A DNA stretch of 64,000 nucleotides from Novosphingobium sp. SG707 (GTDB lineage Bacteria; Pseudomonadota; Alphaproteobacteria; Sphingomonadales; Sphingomonadaceae): contig NZ_JAAZQL010000001.1 of assembly GCF_012275515.1 (NCBI RefSeq), forward strand, positions 851,006 through 915,005, in the 5' to 3' direction. The position numbers were made by a program, and so were the translations under genes. A model generated the notes under the pieces. The model did not search any database. It was not told the DNA's origin and saw nothing but the letters and a program-made list of their open reading frames with translations. Positions 1-8,541 of this stretch are shown here, in pieces. The first letter of the stretch is position 1. Each line of letters opens with the position of its first letter.

Positions 1-129
1 CTGTTCGAGCAATTCGGCCATATCCCCTTCGGCCAAAGGATCGGGCGCGAAATGGCGCACATCGCGCCGCCAGCGCAGCAGCGTGTTGAATTTCTGCGCG
101 AAATCGGCGTCGAACCGGGGCTGCGTCAC
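1..129 (-). CDS. bluB: 5,6-dimethylbenzimidazole synthase-like protein (BluB family), N-terminal part
   Basis: Only the first 43 codons are inside the window; the gene runs off the left edge. The start is a GTG ten bases after a very strong Shine-Dalgarno (AAAGGAGG). The peptide contains RWRRDVRHF followed by a DPL segment. This is the N-terminal signature of BluB, the flavin-destroying enzyme that makes the lower ligand of vitamin B12, within the nitroreductase fold. That function is known for the family; here it rests on a short N-terminus, so another nitroreductase-like protein is possible. It lies just downstream of the Hsp70-like gene on the same strand. Confidence 0.6.
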   Translation of the reverse strand, partial: MTQPRFDADFAQKFNTLLRWRRDVRHFAPDPLAEGDMAELLEQ

Positions 130-199
130 GAGGTAAAGCCCTCCTTTCGCATCAGCTATATGTCGATGATCGGCCCCTGTCTTGCGGATAATGCCCCGC

Positions 200-1522
200 T
201 CAGTCCTGATCCTCTTCGCCTACCACCCAGTCGTGCAGGTCGGGAGCATTGCCGATGAGAGCCAGACCATGGGCGATCGAGGTCAGCTCATTGCCGCTGG
301 CAAGGCGCCCATCGCCAAAACGGCGTTCGAACAAGCGCCGCACCGCCGGGATCAGCGAGGAGCCGCCCGTCAGGAAGACATGATCGACCTGATCCACGCC
401 CAGCCCCGCGCGCGCCAGCACCGTATCGACCGTCTCCCCGATCCGCTGCAGGTCCGGCTCGATCCACGCCTCGAATTCCGCGCGCGAAACATCGGCCTCG
501 ATGGTCAGATCCGCATCGGCAAAGCGGAAATTGGCATGGGTCTGGCTGGAAAGCGCCCGCTTGAGCTGGCCCACCGCTTCATAGAGGGCATAGCCCAATT
601 CCTGCTCGACAATGGTGATCATGCGCCCGATGGCGGCCGGATCACTGGCGCTGCGCTTCAGCCGCGCCAATTGCTCCAGCGTGCGCCGGTTGCGCATCAG
701 CGCCAGACGTGACCAGTCGCCAAAATCGGTGAAATGACCGGCGGGGATCTCCAGCACCTTGTCAAACGAACGATAGGTGCCGCCCTTGCCCAGCAACGGG
801 AGCACCAGATGATCCATGATGCGATAGTCGAACCGGTCGCCCGCAATGCCGATACCCGCCGAAGCCAGCGGAATGCAGCGCCGCGCGGCCCCCGGCGCCT
901 CGACCCGGACGAGCGAGAAGTCACTGGTGCCCCCGCCGAAATCGGCCACCAGCAAGGTTGCCGGATCGCTGAGCCGCGAGGCAAAGCTGTAGGCCGCGCC
1001 CAGCGGTTCATAGACATAATGGACCGGCCGCCCCAGCATGGCGAACATCGCGTCATAGCGCCTGCGCGCCAGCGCCACATCGGGCCGCGACCCCACATAG
1101 CGCACCGGCCGCCCCACCACGACGCATTCGGGCGCATCCTTCATCGGATCGCCGCCATGCTGCATCAGATGGGTCAGGAAAATCTGCCCCAGCTCCTCAA
1201 ACTTCAGCCGCTTTTCAAACAGATTGGCATGTTCGAAGGAAGCGCTGGCCGCCACCGATTTGAAGGATTGGAGAAACCGGCTGCCCTGGGGAAAATCGAG
1301 ATATTCGGCAATCGCCCAAGGCCCAGCCTCATGCGCCAGCCCGCCGCGAAACGCCTCGTCCTGCCAGAAACACAGGGCCGAGCGGAACACCGAGGTGGGG
1401 CCATCGGGGGCGGCATATTCGATCATTTCGGCATGGGCCCAATCCGAGGCGCGGGCGATGACCGAATTGGTGGTGCCGAAATCGATCCCGATGGCGCGCG
1501 CCCCGCCCATGCCAACGCCCAT
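200..1522 (-). CDS. Hsp70-family ATPase, YegD-like
   Basis: The 440-residue protein has the actin/Hsp70 nucleotide-binding fold. GIDFGTTNSVIA (phosphate 1) lies near residue 12, VADFGGGTSDFS (phosphate 2) in the middle, and a C-terminal FLTGGSSLIPAV adenosine motif closes it. There is no substrate-binding domain of the DnaK type, and the length fits YegD-like short Hsp70 proteins, whose clients are not well known. I start it at the ATG two bases after the stop of the HNH gene; an ATG four codons later is equally possible, and neither has a strong ribosome site. It is probably co-transcribed with the HNH protein. Confidence 0.85.
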   Translation of the reverse strand: MGVGMGGARAIGIDFGTTNSVIARASDWAHAEMIEYAAPDGPTSVFRSALCFWQDEAFRGGLAHEAGPWAIAEYLDFPQGSRFLQSFKSVAASASFEHANLFEKRLKFEELGQIFLTHLMQHGGDPMKDAPECVVVGRPVRYVGSRPDVALARRRYDAMFAMLGRPVHYVYEPLGAAYSFASRLSDPATLLVADFGGGTSDFSLVRVEAPGAARRCIPLASAGIGIAGDRFDYRIMDHLVLPLLGKGGTYRSFDKVLEIPAGHFTDFGDWSRLALMRNRRTLEQLARLKRSASDPAAIGRMITIVEQELGYALYEAVGQLKRALSSQTHANFRFADADLTIEADVSRAEFEAWIEPDLQRIGETVDTVLARAGLGVDQVDHVFLTGGSSLIPAVRRLFERRFGDGRLASGNELTSIAHGLALIGNAPDLHDWVVGEEDQD

Positions 1523-1523
1523 A

Positions 1524-1862
1524 TCAGCGAGGCTTTTTCGCAATGGTCGCGGTGAAATCGGGATCCTTGTTGGCCACCCAATCGACGAATTTGCGCACCG
1601 CCGGATTGGCCAGCAAGCCTTCGACATCCATGCCGTAGCGCTGCAATTCCGAATTGGTGAAATTGGTGATCAGCATCTGCTGGCAAATGCCGTGCATGGG
1701 CACGACATCGCGCCCGCCCCGGCTCTTGGGCACGGGATGGTGCCAGACGATCGTCGATCCGGTGGGCCGCCCGCAAAGCCAGCAAGGGACGGCCGGAGCG
1801 GGGGCCTCCTCTTCCTGATGCATATCGCCATAGGGGTCACGTTTCGAATGTTTGCGGGCCAT
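1524..1862 (-). CDS. small HNH-endonuclease-like protein
   Basis: A 112-residue acidic-then-basic protein. It has a CWLC zinc knuckle half, then WHHPVPKSRGG, then a VPMHGICQQML segment, which is the order of Cys, His and Asn/His elements in HNH nuclease folds. The rest (NFTNSELQRYG and a C-terminal helix) is not familiar. The ATG follows TTGGAAGCAGAC, a usable ribosome site, and removes an implausible longer N-terminus. Its stop almost touches the start of the Hsp70-like gene, so the two may form one transcript. Whether it cuts DNA or is only a zinc fold cannot be told from sequence. Confidence 0.7.
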   Translation of the reverse strand: MARKHSKRDPYGDMHQEEEAPAPAVPCWLCGRPTGSTIVWHHPVPKSRGGRDVVPMHGICQQMLITNFTNSELQRYGMDVEGLLANPAVRKFVDWVANKDPDFTATIAKKPR

Positions 1863-1932
1863 GTCTGCTTCCAACTGGTTTGCCCCCCCTATACCGGCCC
1901 GGTCCGGCAAGGCAATCATCTCGACCGGCACA

Positions 1933-2265
1933 TCAACCGGGCGGCATACAGGAACCCAGCGCCCCGCCCTCGCACAGCACGCACATCGCATGGATGACGC
2001 CCGAGATCACCGGATCCTTCAGCCGATACCAGCGCGTCTGCGCCTCGATGCGGACATGAACGACATCCTCGGCGCGCAGCATGGCCAGATGCTGCGACAC
2101 CCCCGATTGCGACAGGCCGGTGATCGCCACCAGTTCGTTGACGCTCACTTCGCCCTCATCCATTCGGCACAGCATGAGCAGGCGTTCAGGATGGCTCATC
2201 ACCTTGAGACGCCCGGCCATATGCGCGGCATGGAGTTTAAGTTCCGAAAGGTCGGATGGTTTCAT
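1933..2265 (-). CDS. ArsR-family regulator, BigR/SqrR-like (persulfide-sensing candidate)
   Basis: A 110-residue winged-helix protein with the ArsR recognition helix TGLSQSGVSQHLAMLR. Cysteines are at 33 (in LLMLC), 95, 98 and 106. In BigR and SqrR one cysteine at the end of the second helix and one near the C-terminus form a tetrasulfide or disulfide when persulfide appears; Cys33 plus Cys95 or Cys98 occupy equivalent places. The start codon overlaps the stop of the RND pump gene by four bases (ATGA), so it is the last gene of the rhodanese-adaptor-pump operon. Regulation of the divergent SQR operon is inferred from cysteine placement and context. An arsenic or metal sensor is less likely because no CxC metal site is seen. 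Confidence 0.85.
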   Translation of the reverse strand: MKPSDLSELKLHAAHMAGRLKVMSHPERLLMLCRMDEGEVSVNELVAITGLSQSGVSQHLAMLRAEDVVHVRIEAQTRWYRLKDPVISGVIHAMCVLCEGGALGSCMPPG

Positions 2266-5200
2266 ACAGTCTCCTCGGAAAGAGGAACGCCATCATCGCG
2301 CAGCACCACATAGATCGCCGGGATCACCAGCAGCGTCAGCAGTGTCGAGGATGCCAGACCAAACAGCAGCGAGATCGCCAGCCCCTGAAAGATCGGATCG
2401 GTCAGGATCACGCTGGCCCCGATCATCGCCGCGGCCGCCGTCAGCGCGATGGGTTTGACGCGGATGCGCCCGGCCTCGATAAGCACCTGACGCAGGCTCT
2501 TGCCGGGCGTGGCGGTATGGCGGATGAAATCGACCAGCAGGATCGAATTGCGCACGATGATCCCGGCCAGCGCGATAAAGCCGATCATCGAGGTGGCCGT
2601 AAAGGGCGCGCCAAACAGCATATGCCCCGCCACGATCCCGATCAGCGTCAGCGGCACGGGCGTCAGGATGACCAGCGGCAGTTTGAAGCTGCCGAACTGA
2701 CCCACCACCAGCACATAGATCGCCAGCAACGCCACCATAAAGGCTCCGCCCATGTCGCGGAACGTCACCCAGGTGATCTCCCATTCGCCGTCCCACAGGA
2801 TCGAGGGGCGGCTTTCATCCTCGGGCTGGCCATGCATCAGGATCGCGGGCTTGACCATGCCGTGCCCGGCCCAGTCATAAGCCTCCACCGCCCGGTCCAC
2901 CGCGAGCAGGCCATAGATCGGCGCTTCATAGCGTCCCGCCAGATCGGCCATCACCATCGTCGCGCCCCGGCCATCGCGGCGGAAGATCGCCTGCCCGCCC
3001 GTTTCGCGCCGCGCATCGACCACCTCGCCAAGGCTGAGCAATTGGCCCGAGGGCGTTGCGGCCACCGGCGTTGCCGCCAGCATGCCAGACCATTGGCGCT
3101 GGGCCTGATCCAGCCCGATTTCCACCGGCAAGGGATCGCGATCCGCCCCGCGCGGCAGATAGGCGAATGTCTGTCCGCCCATCAGCGCGCCGATGGAATC
3201 CAGCACCTGACCGCTGGACACCCCGTAATGGTCGATCCGGTCGCGGTCGGGCACCAGCCGCAAGGTGGGCCGCGCCTCGCCAAAGCTGTTATCCGTATCG
3301 ACGATGAAGGGCACCGAGCGGAAGATCTGTTCCAGCACCACGGCGGTCTTTTGCCGCGTAGCTTCATCCGGCCCGTAAACCTCGGCCAGCAAGGTAGCCA
3401 GCACCGGCGGTCCGGGCGGCGTTTCGACCACCTTGATGACGCCGCCCCTGGGCAGGGTCACCGCGCGCAGCCGCTCGCGCAGGTCCACGGCAATGGCATG
3501 GCTCGACCGGCTGCGCTCGCCCTTGGGGGCCAGCGTGACCATCACATCGCCCATTTCGGGCCGCGCGCGCAGGAAATAATGGCGCACCAATCCGTTGAAA
3601 TTGAAAGGCGCGGCGGTCCCGGCATAGACTTCCATGGCGGAAACCTCGGGGATCTGGCGGGCGACGGCGGCGGCCTGTTCGGCGATGCGCCCGGTGGCTT
3701 CCAGCGACGTGCCTTCGGGCAGGTCGAGGACCATCTGCACCTCGCTCTTATTGTCAAAGGGCAGCAGCTTGACCGTCACCGCCTTGAAATAGAACATCGA
3801 GCAGGCCACCAGCGTTGCCACGCCAACGCCCCACAGAAAGCGCTTGGCGCTGCCCCGTGTGGCGATGACGCGCGTGGCATAGCGGGCATAGATCGCCCCC
3901 AGACGGCCGCCGCTTTCGTGCTCATGTCCGTGGGCCCGCGCCCCGCGCGCAAAGCGGATCATCAGCCATGGTGCGATCACCACCGCGACAAAGAAGGAGA
4001 ACACCATCGCCGCGCTGGCATTGATCGGAATGGGCGCCATATAAGGCCCCATCAGCCCCGACACGAACAGCATCGGCAACAGCGCGGCCACCACCGTCAG
4101 CGTGGCGATGATCGTCGGATTGCCGACCTCGGCCACGGCGTCAATGGCGGCCTGTTGGCGCGACCGGCCATCGTTCATCCCCCAATGGCGCGCGATATTC
4201 TCGATCATCACAATCGCGTCATCGACCAGAATGCCGATGGAAAAGATCAGTGCGAAGAGCGAAACCCGGTTGATCGAAAAACCCATGATGCGCGAGGCAA
4301 ACATGGTCAGCATGATCGTGGTGGGAATGACAATCGCCGTCACCCCCGCCTCGCGCCAGCCAATGGCAAAGCCGATCAGGATAACGATGGACACCGTGGC
4401 AAGCGCCAGATGGAAAATCAGCTCATTGGCCTTTTCATCCGCGCTCTCGCCATAGTTGCGGGTGACATGGACGCTCACGCCCGCCGGGATCAGCCCGCCT
4501 TTCAGCGCTTCGACCCGCGCGACCACGGCCTGCGAGACATTGACCGCGTTGGCGCCGTTGCGCTTGGCAATGGCGATCGAAACCGCAGGCGCCATCGACC
4601 AGTCCGCGCCCTCGCGCGCCCAGCGCCAGCCATGCGCCTGATCCTGCGCCGCTCCCTGCTCGACCCGCGCCACATCGCCCAGCAGCACCGGCGCACCGCC
4701 CGCCGAACGGACCGTCAACCGGCGCAGCTCATCGGCGCTGGTCAGAGGCGCGCCGGCGGTGACGGCCAGCGCCGCACCATCCTCGCGCACATTGCCTGCC
4801 GGGAACGACCGCCCGCCCTGCCGCACCGCCTCCATGACCGAGGACAAAGGCACATGCGCCGCCGAAAGCCTCGCCGGATCGGGGATCACGCGGATCGCCT
4901 CACGCTGCCCCCCGGTGATGAAGGTCAACCCCACATCGTCCACCTTGGCCACTTCGGTCCGCAGCTTGGTCGCCAGTGTATAGAGGCTGCGCTCATCCCA
5001 TCCCGCGCCCTTGGGCGTCAGGGTCAGCACAAGGATCGGCACGTCCGAAATGCCGCGCACCGTGATCTGCGGCGGCAACACGCCTGCCGGGATCTTGTCG
5101 ATATTCGCCTTGATCTTTTCATCCACACGGGTGGCCGCCGCCTCGGGGTCCTGCCCCACAGCGAAGCGGGCCGTGACCATCACGCCGTGATCCTCGGCCT

Positions 5201-5462
5201 GCGTGTAGACATGCTCGACGCCGTCGATGCTCTTGACGATCTGCTCCAGCGGCTTGCCCGCCAGTTCCACCCCGTCCGCCGCCGAGAGCCCCGGCGCGGC
5301 GACGCGAATATCGACCATCGGCACCTTGATCTGCGGCTCTTCCTCACGCGGGATCGTCACCGTGGCGATCAGACCGACAAGGATTGCGGCCAGCAGGAAC
5401 AGCGGGGTCAGGGGCGAGGCGATGGTGGCCCGCGTGATGCGACCCGAAAGGCCCGGATTCAT
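2262..5462 (-). CDS. RND-family efflux permease
   Basis: This 1,066-residue inner-membrane proton-driven pump has the full RND architecture. There is an N-terminal helix ending in TIPREEEPQI, a first periplasmic domain, the TM4 motif GILVDDAIVMIENI with the two aspartates needed for proton transfer, a second periplasmic domain and C-terminal helices. The subfamily is AcrB-related but divergent; the substrate cannot be read from sequence. It overlaps its adaptor by four bases and the ArsR gene by four bases. A TolC partner is in the opposite operon at 8542-9810. Context (rhodanese, SQR) suggests a role with sulfur species or their products. Confidence 0.92.
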   Translation of the reverse strand: MNPGLSGRITRATIASPLTPLFLLAAILVGLIATVTIPREEEPQIKVPMVDIRVAAPGLSAADGVELAGKPLEQIVKSIDGVEHVYTQAEDHGVMVTARFAVGQDPEAAATRVDEKIKANIDKIPAGVLPPQITVRGISDVPILVLTLTPKGAGWDERSLYTLATKLRTEVAKVDDVGLTFITGGQREAIRVIPDPARLSAAHVPLSSVMEAVRQGGRSFPAGNVREDGAALAVTAGAPLTSADELRRLTVRSAGGAPVLLGDVARVEQGAAQDQAHGWRWAREGADWSMAPAVSIAIAKRNGANAVNVSQAVVARVEALKGGLIPAGVSVHVTRNYGESADEKANELIFHLALATVSIVILIGFAIGWREAGVTAIVIPTTIMLTMFASRIMGFSINRVSLFALIFSIGILVDDAIVMIENIARHWGMNDGRSRQQAAIDAVAEVGNPTIIATLTVVAALLPMLFVSGLMGPYMAPIPINASAAMVFSFFVAVVIAPWLMIRFARGARAHGHEHESGGRLGAIYARYATRVIATRGSAKRFLWGVGVATLVACSMFYFKAVTVKLLPFDNKSEVQMVLDLPEGTSLEATGRIAEQAAAVARQIPEVSAMEVYAGTAAPFNFNGLVRHYFLRARPEMGDVMVTLAPKGERSRSSHAIAVDLRERLRAVTLPRGGVIKVVETPPGPPVLATLLAEVYGPDEATRQKTAVVLEQIFRSVPFIVDTDNSFGEARPTLRLVPDRDRIDHYGVSSGQVLDSIGALMGGQTFAYLPRGADRDPLPVEIGLDQAQRQWSGMLAATPVAATPSGQLLSLGEVVDARRETGGQAIFRRDGRGATMVMADLAGRYEAPIYGLLAVDRAVEAYDWAGHGMVKPAILMHGQPEDESRPSILWDGEWEITWVTFRDMGGAFMVALLAIYVLVVGQFGSFKLPLVILTPVPLTLIGIVAGHMLFGAPFTATSMIGFIALAGIIVRNSILLVDFIRHTATPGKSLRQVLIEAGRIRVKPIALTAAAAMIGASVILTDPIFQGLAISLLFGLASSTLLTLLVIPAIYVVLRDDGVPLSEETV

Positions 5463-6466
5463 CGCCCCGCTCCCTGATCGACGCCGGCCAGCACATCGCC
5501 ATCCCGGACGCCGGATAGAATTTCCACCATGCCGTTGGCGGCGGGTGCGATCTGCACCGGCACCTGCGATGGCGCGCCTTTGGCGCCGATCACGGTGGCG
5601 TAATCCAGCCCGTAGCGTGTGGAAATGAAGCTGCGCGGCACGATGATCGCGCGATGGGTTCCCGCTTCCACCTGGGCGGCCACGCGCCGCCCTATCAGTG
5701 CGGCGTCAAGGCCCTGCATCGCCACATCGGCGCTGACCTGTCCCGCCTGCACCGCCGGATAAATGCGCGTGACGGTGCCGTTCATGCCATCGGCGCGCAC
5801 CTTGGCGCCGGGGCGGATCTTGGCCGCCAGCGCCTCGGGCATGTCCAGTCGCAGGACCACCGGGCCGGACGTGACCACCGCCACCACCATGCCCGGCGCG
5901 ACCGGCGCGCCCGCAGGCACATCGGCGCGCAGCACGCGGCCATTGGCGGGTGCGATCACGGCGCCATTGCCCGCCATCGCGCGGATGCTGGCCTGCTGGG
6001 CGCGGGCGGCCTGGGTCTGGGCGCTGGCGGCCTGTGCGCCCGCCTCAGCCTGTTCCAGCCGTGCCTTGGCATAGACGCCATTGGCGGCCAGGAACTGCAC
6101 CCTTTCCAGTTCCGCGCGCGCCTGCACGGCCTGCGCCTGCGCGGCGGCGGCCTGTGCGCCATAGGCGGCGGATTGATAGGAGAGCTGATTGTCGGTGATG
6201 CGGCCGATCACCTGTCCTTTATGCACACTGTCGCCCGCCCGCACCGAAAGGGTGGAGAGGACGCCGGGAATGCGCGCCAGCACCTGCGCCTGATCCTGAC
6301 TGGTCACCTCGGCCGAGACGCTTTGCCAGTCGGGCGCATCGGCGGCCTTCACCGTCATGCGCGGCTCGGCCGGAGCCTTGGCCGCCTCGGGCGCCGCCTG
6401 ATCCGAACCGCCGCATCCTGCCAGAGCCGCCGCCATCGGCAATGCCATTGCCAGCCATCCACGCAT
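5459..6466 (-). CDS. RND periplasmic adaptor (membrane fusion protein), lipoprotein
   Basis: The chosen ATG follows AGGGAGAGGGCGG and gives a lipoprotein signal, MRGWLAMALPMAAALAGCGG, with the lipidated cysteine at residue 18. The 335-residue protein then shows a lipoyl/barrel-sandwich half (LSVRAGDSVHKGQVIGRI), a long Ala/Gln-rich coiled-coil hairpin, and the returning lipoyl half (VIAPANGRVLRADVPAGAPV), followed by beta-barrel domains. It links the RND pump to an outer-membrane channel. A longer upstream reading frame would place the lipobox inside the protein and overlap the rhodanese gene, so it was rejected. Confidence 0.9.
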   Translation of the reverse strand: MRGWLAMALPMAAALAGCGGSDQAAPEAAKAPAEPRMTVKAADAPDWQSVSAEVTSQDQAQVLARIPGVLSTLSVRAGDSVHKGQVIGRITDNQLSYQSAAYGAQAAAAQAQAVQARAELERVQFLAANGVYAKARLEQAEAGAQAASAQTQAARAQQASIRAMAGNGAVIAPANGRVLRADVPAGAPVAPGMVVAVVTSGPVVLRLDMPEALAAKIRPGAKVRADGMNGTVTRIYPAVQAGQVSADVAMQGLDAALIGRRVAAQVEAGTHRAIIVPRSFISTRYGLDYATVIGAKGAPSQVPVQIAPAANGMVEILSGVRDGDVLAGVDQGAGR

Positions 6467-6495
6467 CCGCCCTCTCCCTTGCTCGTTGGTTGTCT

Positions 6496-6834
6496 TCAGC
6501 GCTCGATCGGCAGGCCGGCCTTGGCCCAGGCGCCAAAGCCGCCCGCCAGATGGGTGTCGACGCTGGCCTGCGCGGCGGCGCATTTGTCCAGCGCCATGCC
6601 CGAACGCTTGCCGCCCAGACAGGTTAGCACCAGTTGCCGCCCCTCGGGCGCGGGCAGGCGGCTGGGCTGAAACGCGGAAAGCGGCATGTTGATCGAGCCG
6701 GGGATATGCCCGCCGGCAAATTCGTCCGGTTCGCGCACATCGACCACCATCGCCTGATTCGCGGCCAGCATGTTGGCCAGTTCATGAGCGTTGATTTCGC
6801 GGTGCCGGGCCGAATTTCCAAAGCCGAAGATCAT
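6496..6834 (-). CDS. single-domain rhodanese (sulfurtransferase)
   Basis: A 112-residue protein with the rhodanese signature VDVREPDEFAGGHIPGS and the active-site loop CLGGKRSG, with the persulfide-forming cysteine at residue 72. The family moves sulfane sulfur from persulfide or thiosulfate to thiol acceptors. There is no signal peptide, so it should act in the cytoplasm. It is the first gene of the minus-strand operon that continues with the RND adaptor, pump and ArsR regulator, and it is divergent from sulfide:quinone oxidoreductase. A ribosome site (AAGGATGCA) precedes the ATG. Confidence 0.9.
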   Translation of the reverse strand: MIFGFGNSARHREINAHELANMLAANQAMVVDVREPDEFAGGHIPGSINMPLSAFQPSRLPAPEGRQLVLTCLGGKRSGMALDKCAAAQASVDTHLAGGFGAWAKAGLPIER

Positions 6835-6887
6835 GACATTGCATCCTTATGCCTCGGGCGGGATGGCCCGTTAAAAACATGCCTTGC

Positions 6888-6906
6888 TTATATGCTGCAA
6901 ATATAA
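6888..6906. promoter_or_regulatory. candidate operator of the sulfide divergon
   Basis: TTATAT, seven bases, ATATAA form a perfect six-base inverted repeat in an AT-rich patch between the divergent rhodanese and SQR genes. Placement and symmetry fit an ArsR/BigR-type site that could control both promoters. The link to the regulator at 1933-2265 is inference. Confidence 0.45.
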
Positions 6907-7000
6907 TATTAGTCAAGCAGGATTGGAAGCGACGCCATGCAGGAGCCGCCCGAACCATCCGCAGATCACTGGGTCCGTATCGCATTGGGAGAGCCAAACC

Positions 7001-8329
7001 ATGTCCTTGCCCGGAAACGCCATGCCCGGAAATTCCCTGCCGCGAATCGTCGTGCTGGGCGCGGGCCTCGGCGGCACGATCGCTGCCTATGAAATCCGCG
7101 ACGCGACCAAGGGACGCGCCGAAGTCACCGTTATTTCCGACAGCGAGGACTACTGGTTCGTGCCGTCCAACCCATGGGTGGCGGTGCGCTGGCGCGAGCC
7201 TGAGGCGATCCGGGTGCCGCTGGCGCCGGTGATGGCGAAAAAGGGCATTGGCTTTACCAGCGTGGGCGCGCTGCGCGTCCATCCGCAGGATCAGCGCATC
7301 GACCTGCGCGACGGCACCAGCATCACCTATGACTGGCTGGTGATCGCCACCGGGCCGGAACTGGCCTTTGACGAAATTCCGGGTTTCGGGCCGCAAGGCT
7401 ATACTGTTTCGGTATGCCGGACCGATCATGCGGCCCATGCCGCCGACGCTTTCGACGCCTTTTGCGCCGATCCCAAGCCCATCGTTGTGGGCGCGGCGCA
7501 GGGGGCATCCTGTTTCGGCCCGGCCTATGAATTCGCGCTGATCCTCGACACCGAACTGCGCCGCCGCAAGATCCGCGACCGCGTGCCGATGACCTTTGTC
7601 ACCAGCGAGCCCTATATCGGCCACCTCGGCCTTGACGGCGTGGGCGACACCAAGGGCCTGCTGGAAAGCGAGATGCGCGAGCGGCACATCAAATGGATTA
7701 CCAATGCGCGCGTCGCCAGCATCGAACCGGGCATGATGCATGTCGAGGAAGTGGGCGAGGACGGCGCGGTCAAAAAGGCGCATGACCTGCCCTTTGGCTA
7801 TTCGATGCTGCTGCCCGCGTTTCGGGGCGTCAAGGCGGTCCATGGCATCGAGGGTCTGACCAATCCGCGCGGCTTCATTCTGGCCGACCGGCATCAGCGC
7901 AACCCGACCTTCAAGAACATCTATTCGCTGGGCGTCTGCGTGGCGATCCCGCCGATCGGACCGACCCCGGTGCCGGTGGGCGTGCCCAAGACCGGCTTTA
8001 TGATTGAAAGCATGGTGACGGCGGTGGCCCATAATATCGCGTCCGAACTGGATGGGCGCGAGCCGGACGAGGTGCCAAGCTGGAACGCGGTCTGTCTGGC
8101 CGATTTCGGCGATGGCGGCGTGGCCTTTGTCGCCCAGCCCCAGATCCCGCCGCGCAATGTCAACTGGTCCTCGCATGGCAAATGGGTCCATCTGGCCAAG
8201 GTCGGCTTTGAGAAGTACTTTCTCCACAAAGTCCGCTCCGGCACCAGCGAGCCGCTTTATGAAAAGCTTGCGCTCAACGTGCTGGGGATCAGCAAATTAA
8301 AAGAAACAACCAAGGAGAGCGTGCGATGA
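7001..8329 (+). CDS. sqr: sulfide:quinone oxidoreductase-like FAD protein
   Basis: The 442-residue protein opens with the FAD dinucleotide-binding motif VVLGAGLGGTIAAYE. A second motif, WLVIATGPELAFDEIPG, follows. Cys139 (SVCRTD), Cys171 (GASCFGPAYEF) and Cys365 (VCLADFGD) match the three redox cysteines of bacterial SQR, which oxidise sulfide to sulfane sulfur and pass electrons to quinone at the inner membrane. Flavocytochrome c sulfide dehydrogenase is less likely because no signal peptide is seen. The ATG follows GGGAGAGCC; a longer in-frame extension upstream was rejected. It leads the plus-strand operon. Confidence 0.85.
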   Translation: MSLPGNAMPGNSLPRIVVLGAGLGGTIAAYEIRDATKGRAEVTVISDSEDYWFVPSNPWVAVRWREPEAIRVPLAPVMAKKGIGFTSVGALRVHPQDQRIDLRDGTSITYDWLVIATGPELAFDEIPGFGPQGYTVSVCRTDHAAHAADAFDAFCADPKPIVVGAAQGASCFGPAYEFALILDTELRRRKIRDRVPMTFVTSEPYIGHLGLDGVGDTKGLLESEMRERHIKWITNARVASIEPGMMHVEEVGEDGAVKKAHDLPFGYSMLLPAFRGVKAVHGIEGLTNPRGFILADRHQRNPTFKNIYSLGVCVAIPPIGPTPVPVGVPKTGFMIESMVTAVAHNIASELDGREPDEVPSWNAVCLADFGDGGVAFVAQPQIPPRNVNWSSHGKWVHLAKVGFEKYFLHKVRSGTSEPLYEKLALNVLGISKLKETTKESVR

Positions 8330-8529
8330 CACTTGATACTGCTGTGATGCGTTTTGCCGGGACGGTCGTTCTGGCCAGCGCGCTGGCCGCCCATTTCATC
8401 CATCCGGCATGGATTTACCTGACCATGTTTGCCGGGGCCAACATGCTTCAGGCCAGCGTGACCGGATTTTGCCCGGCCGCAGTCCTGTTCCGGGCCATGG
8501 GCGTCAAGCCGGGCACGACGTTCAAGTAA
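8326..8529 (+). CDS. YgaP-type small membrane protein (DUF2892)
   Basis: A 67-residue protein with two hydrophobic helices (residues about 8-27 and 29-47) and the family's TGFCPAAVLFRAMG ending, with Cys49 in the second helix end. In E. coli YgaP this domain is fused to a rhodanese and has been linked to sulfur-species handling; here the rhodanese is a separate gene across the divergent promoter. The ATG overlaps the SQR stop (ATGA), so the two are translationally coupled. Confidence 0.85.
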   Translation: MTLDTAVMRFAGTVVLASALAAHFIHPAWIYLTMFAGANMLQASVTGFCPAAVLFRAMGVKPGTTFK

Positions 8530-8541
8530 GAGGGATCGGGC

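Noticed and set aside
2256..5477. A 1,073-codon open frame on the plus strand opposite the RND pump
   Set aside because: Arg/His/Gln-rich, low-complexity shadow of GC-rich third codon positions; it covers a clear RND gene and its neighbours with no ribosome site or family motif.
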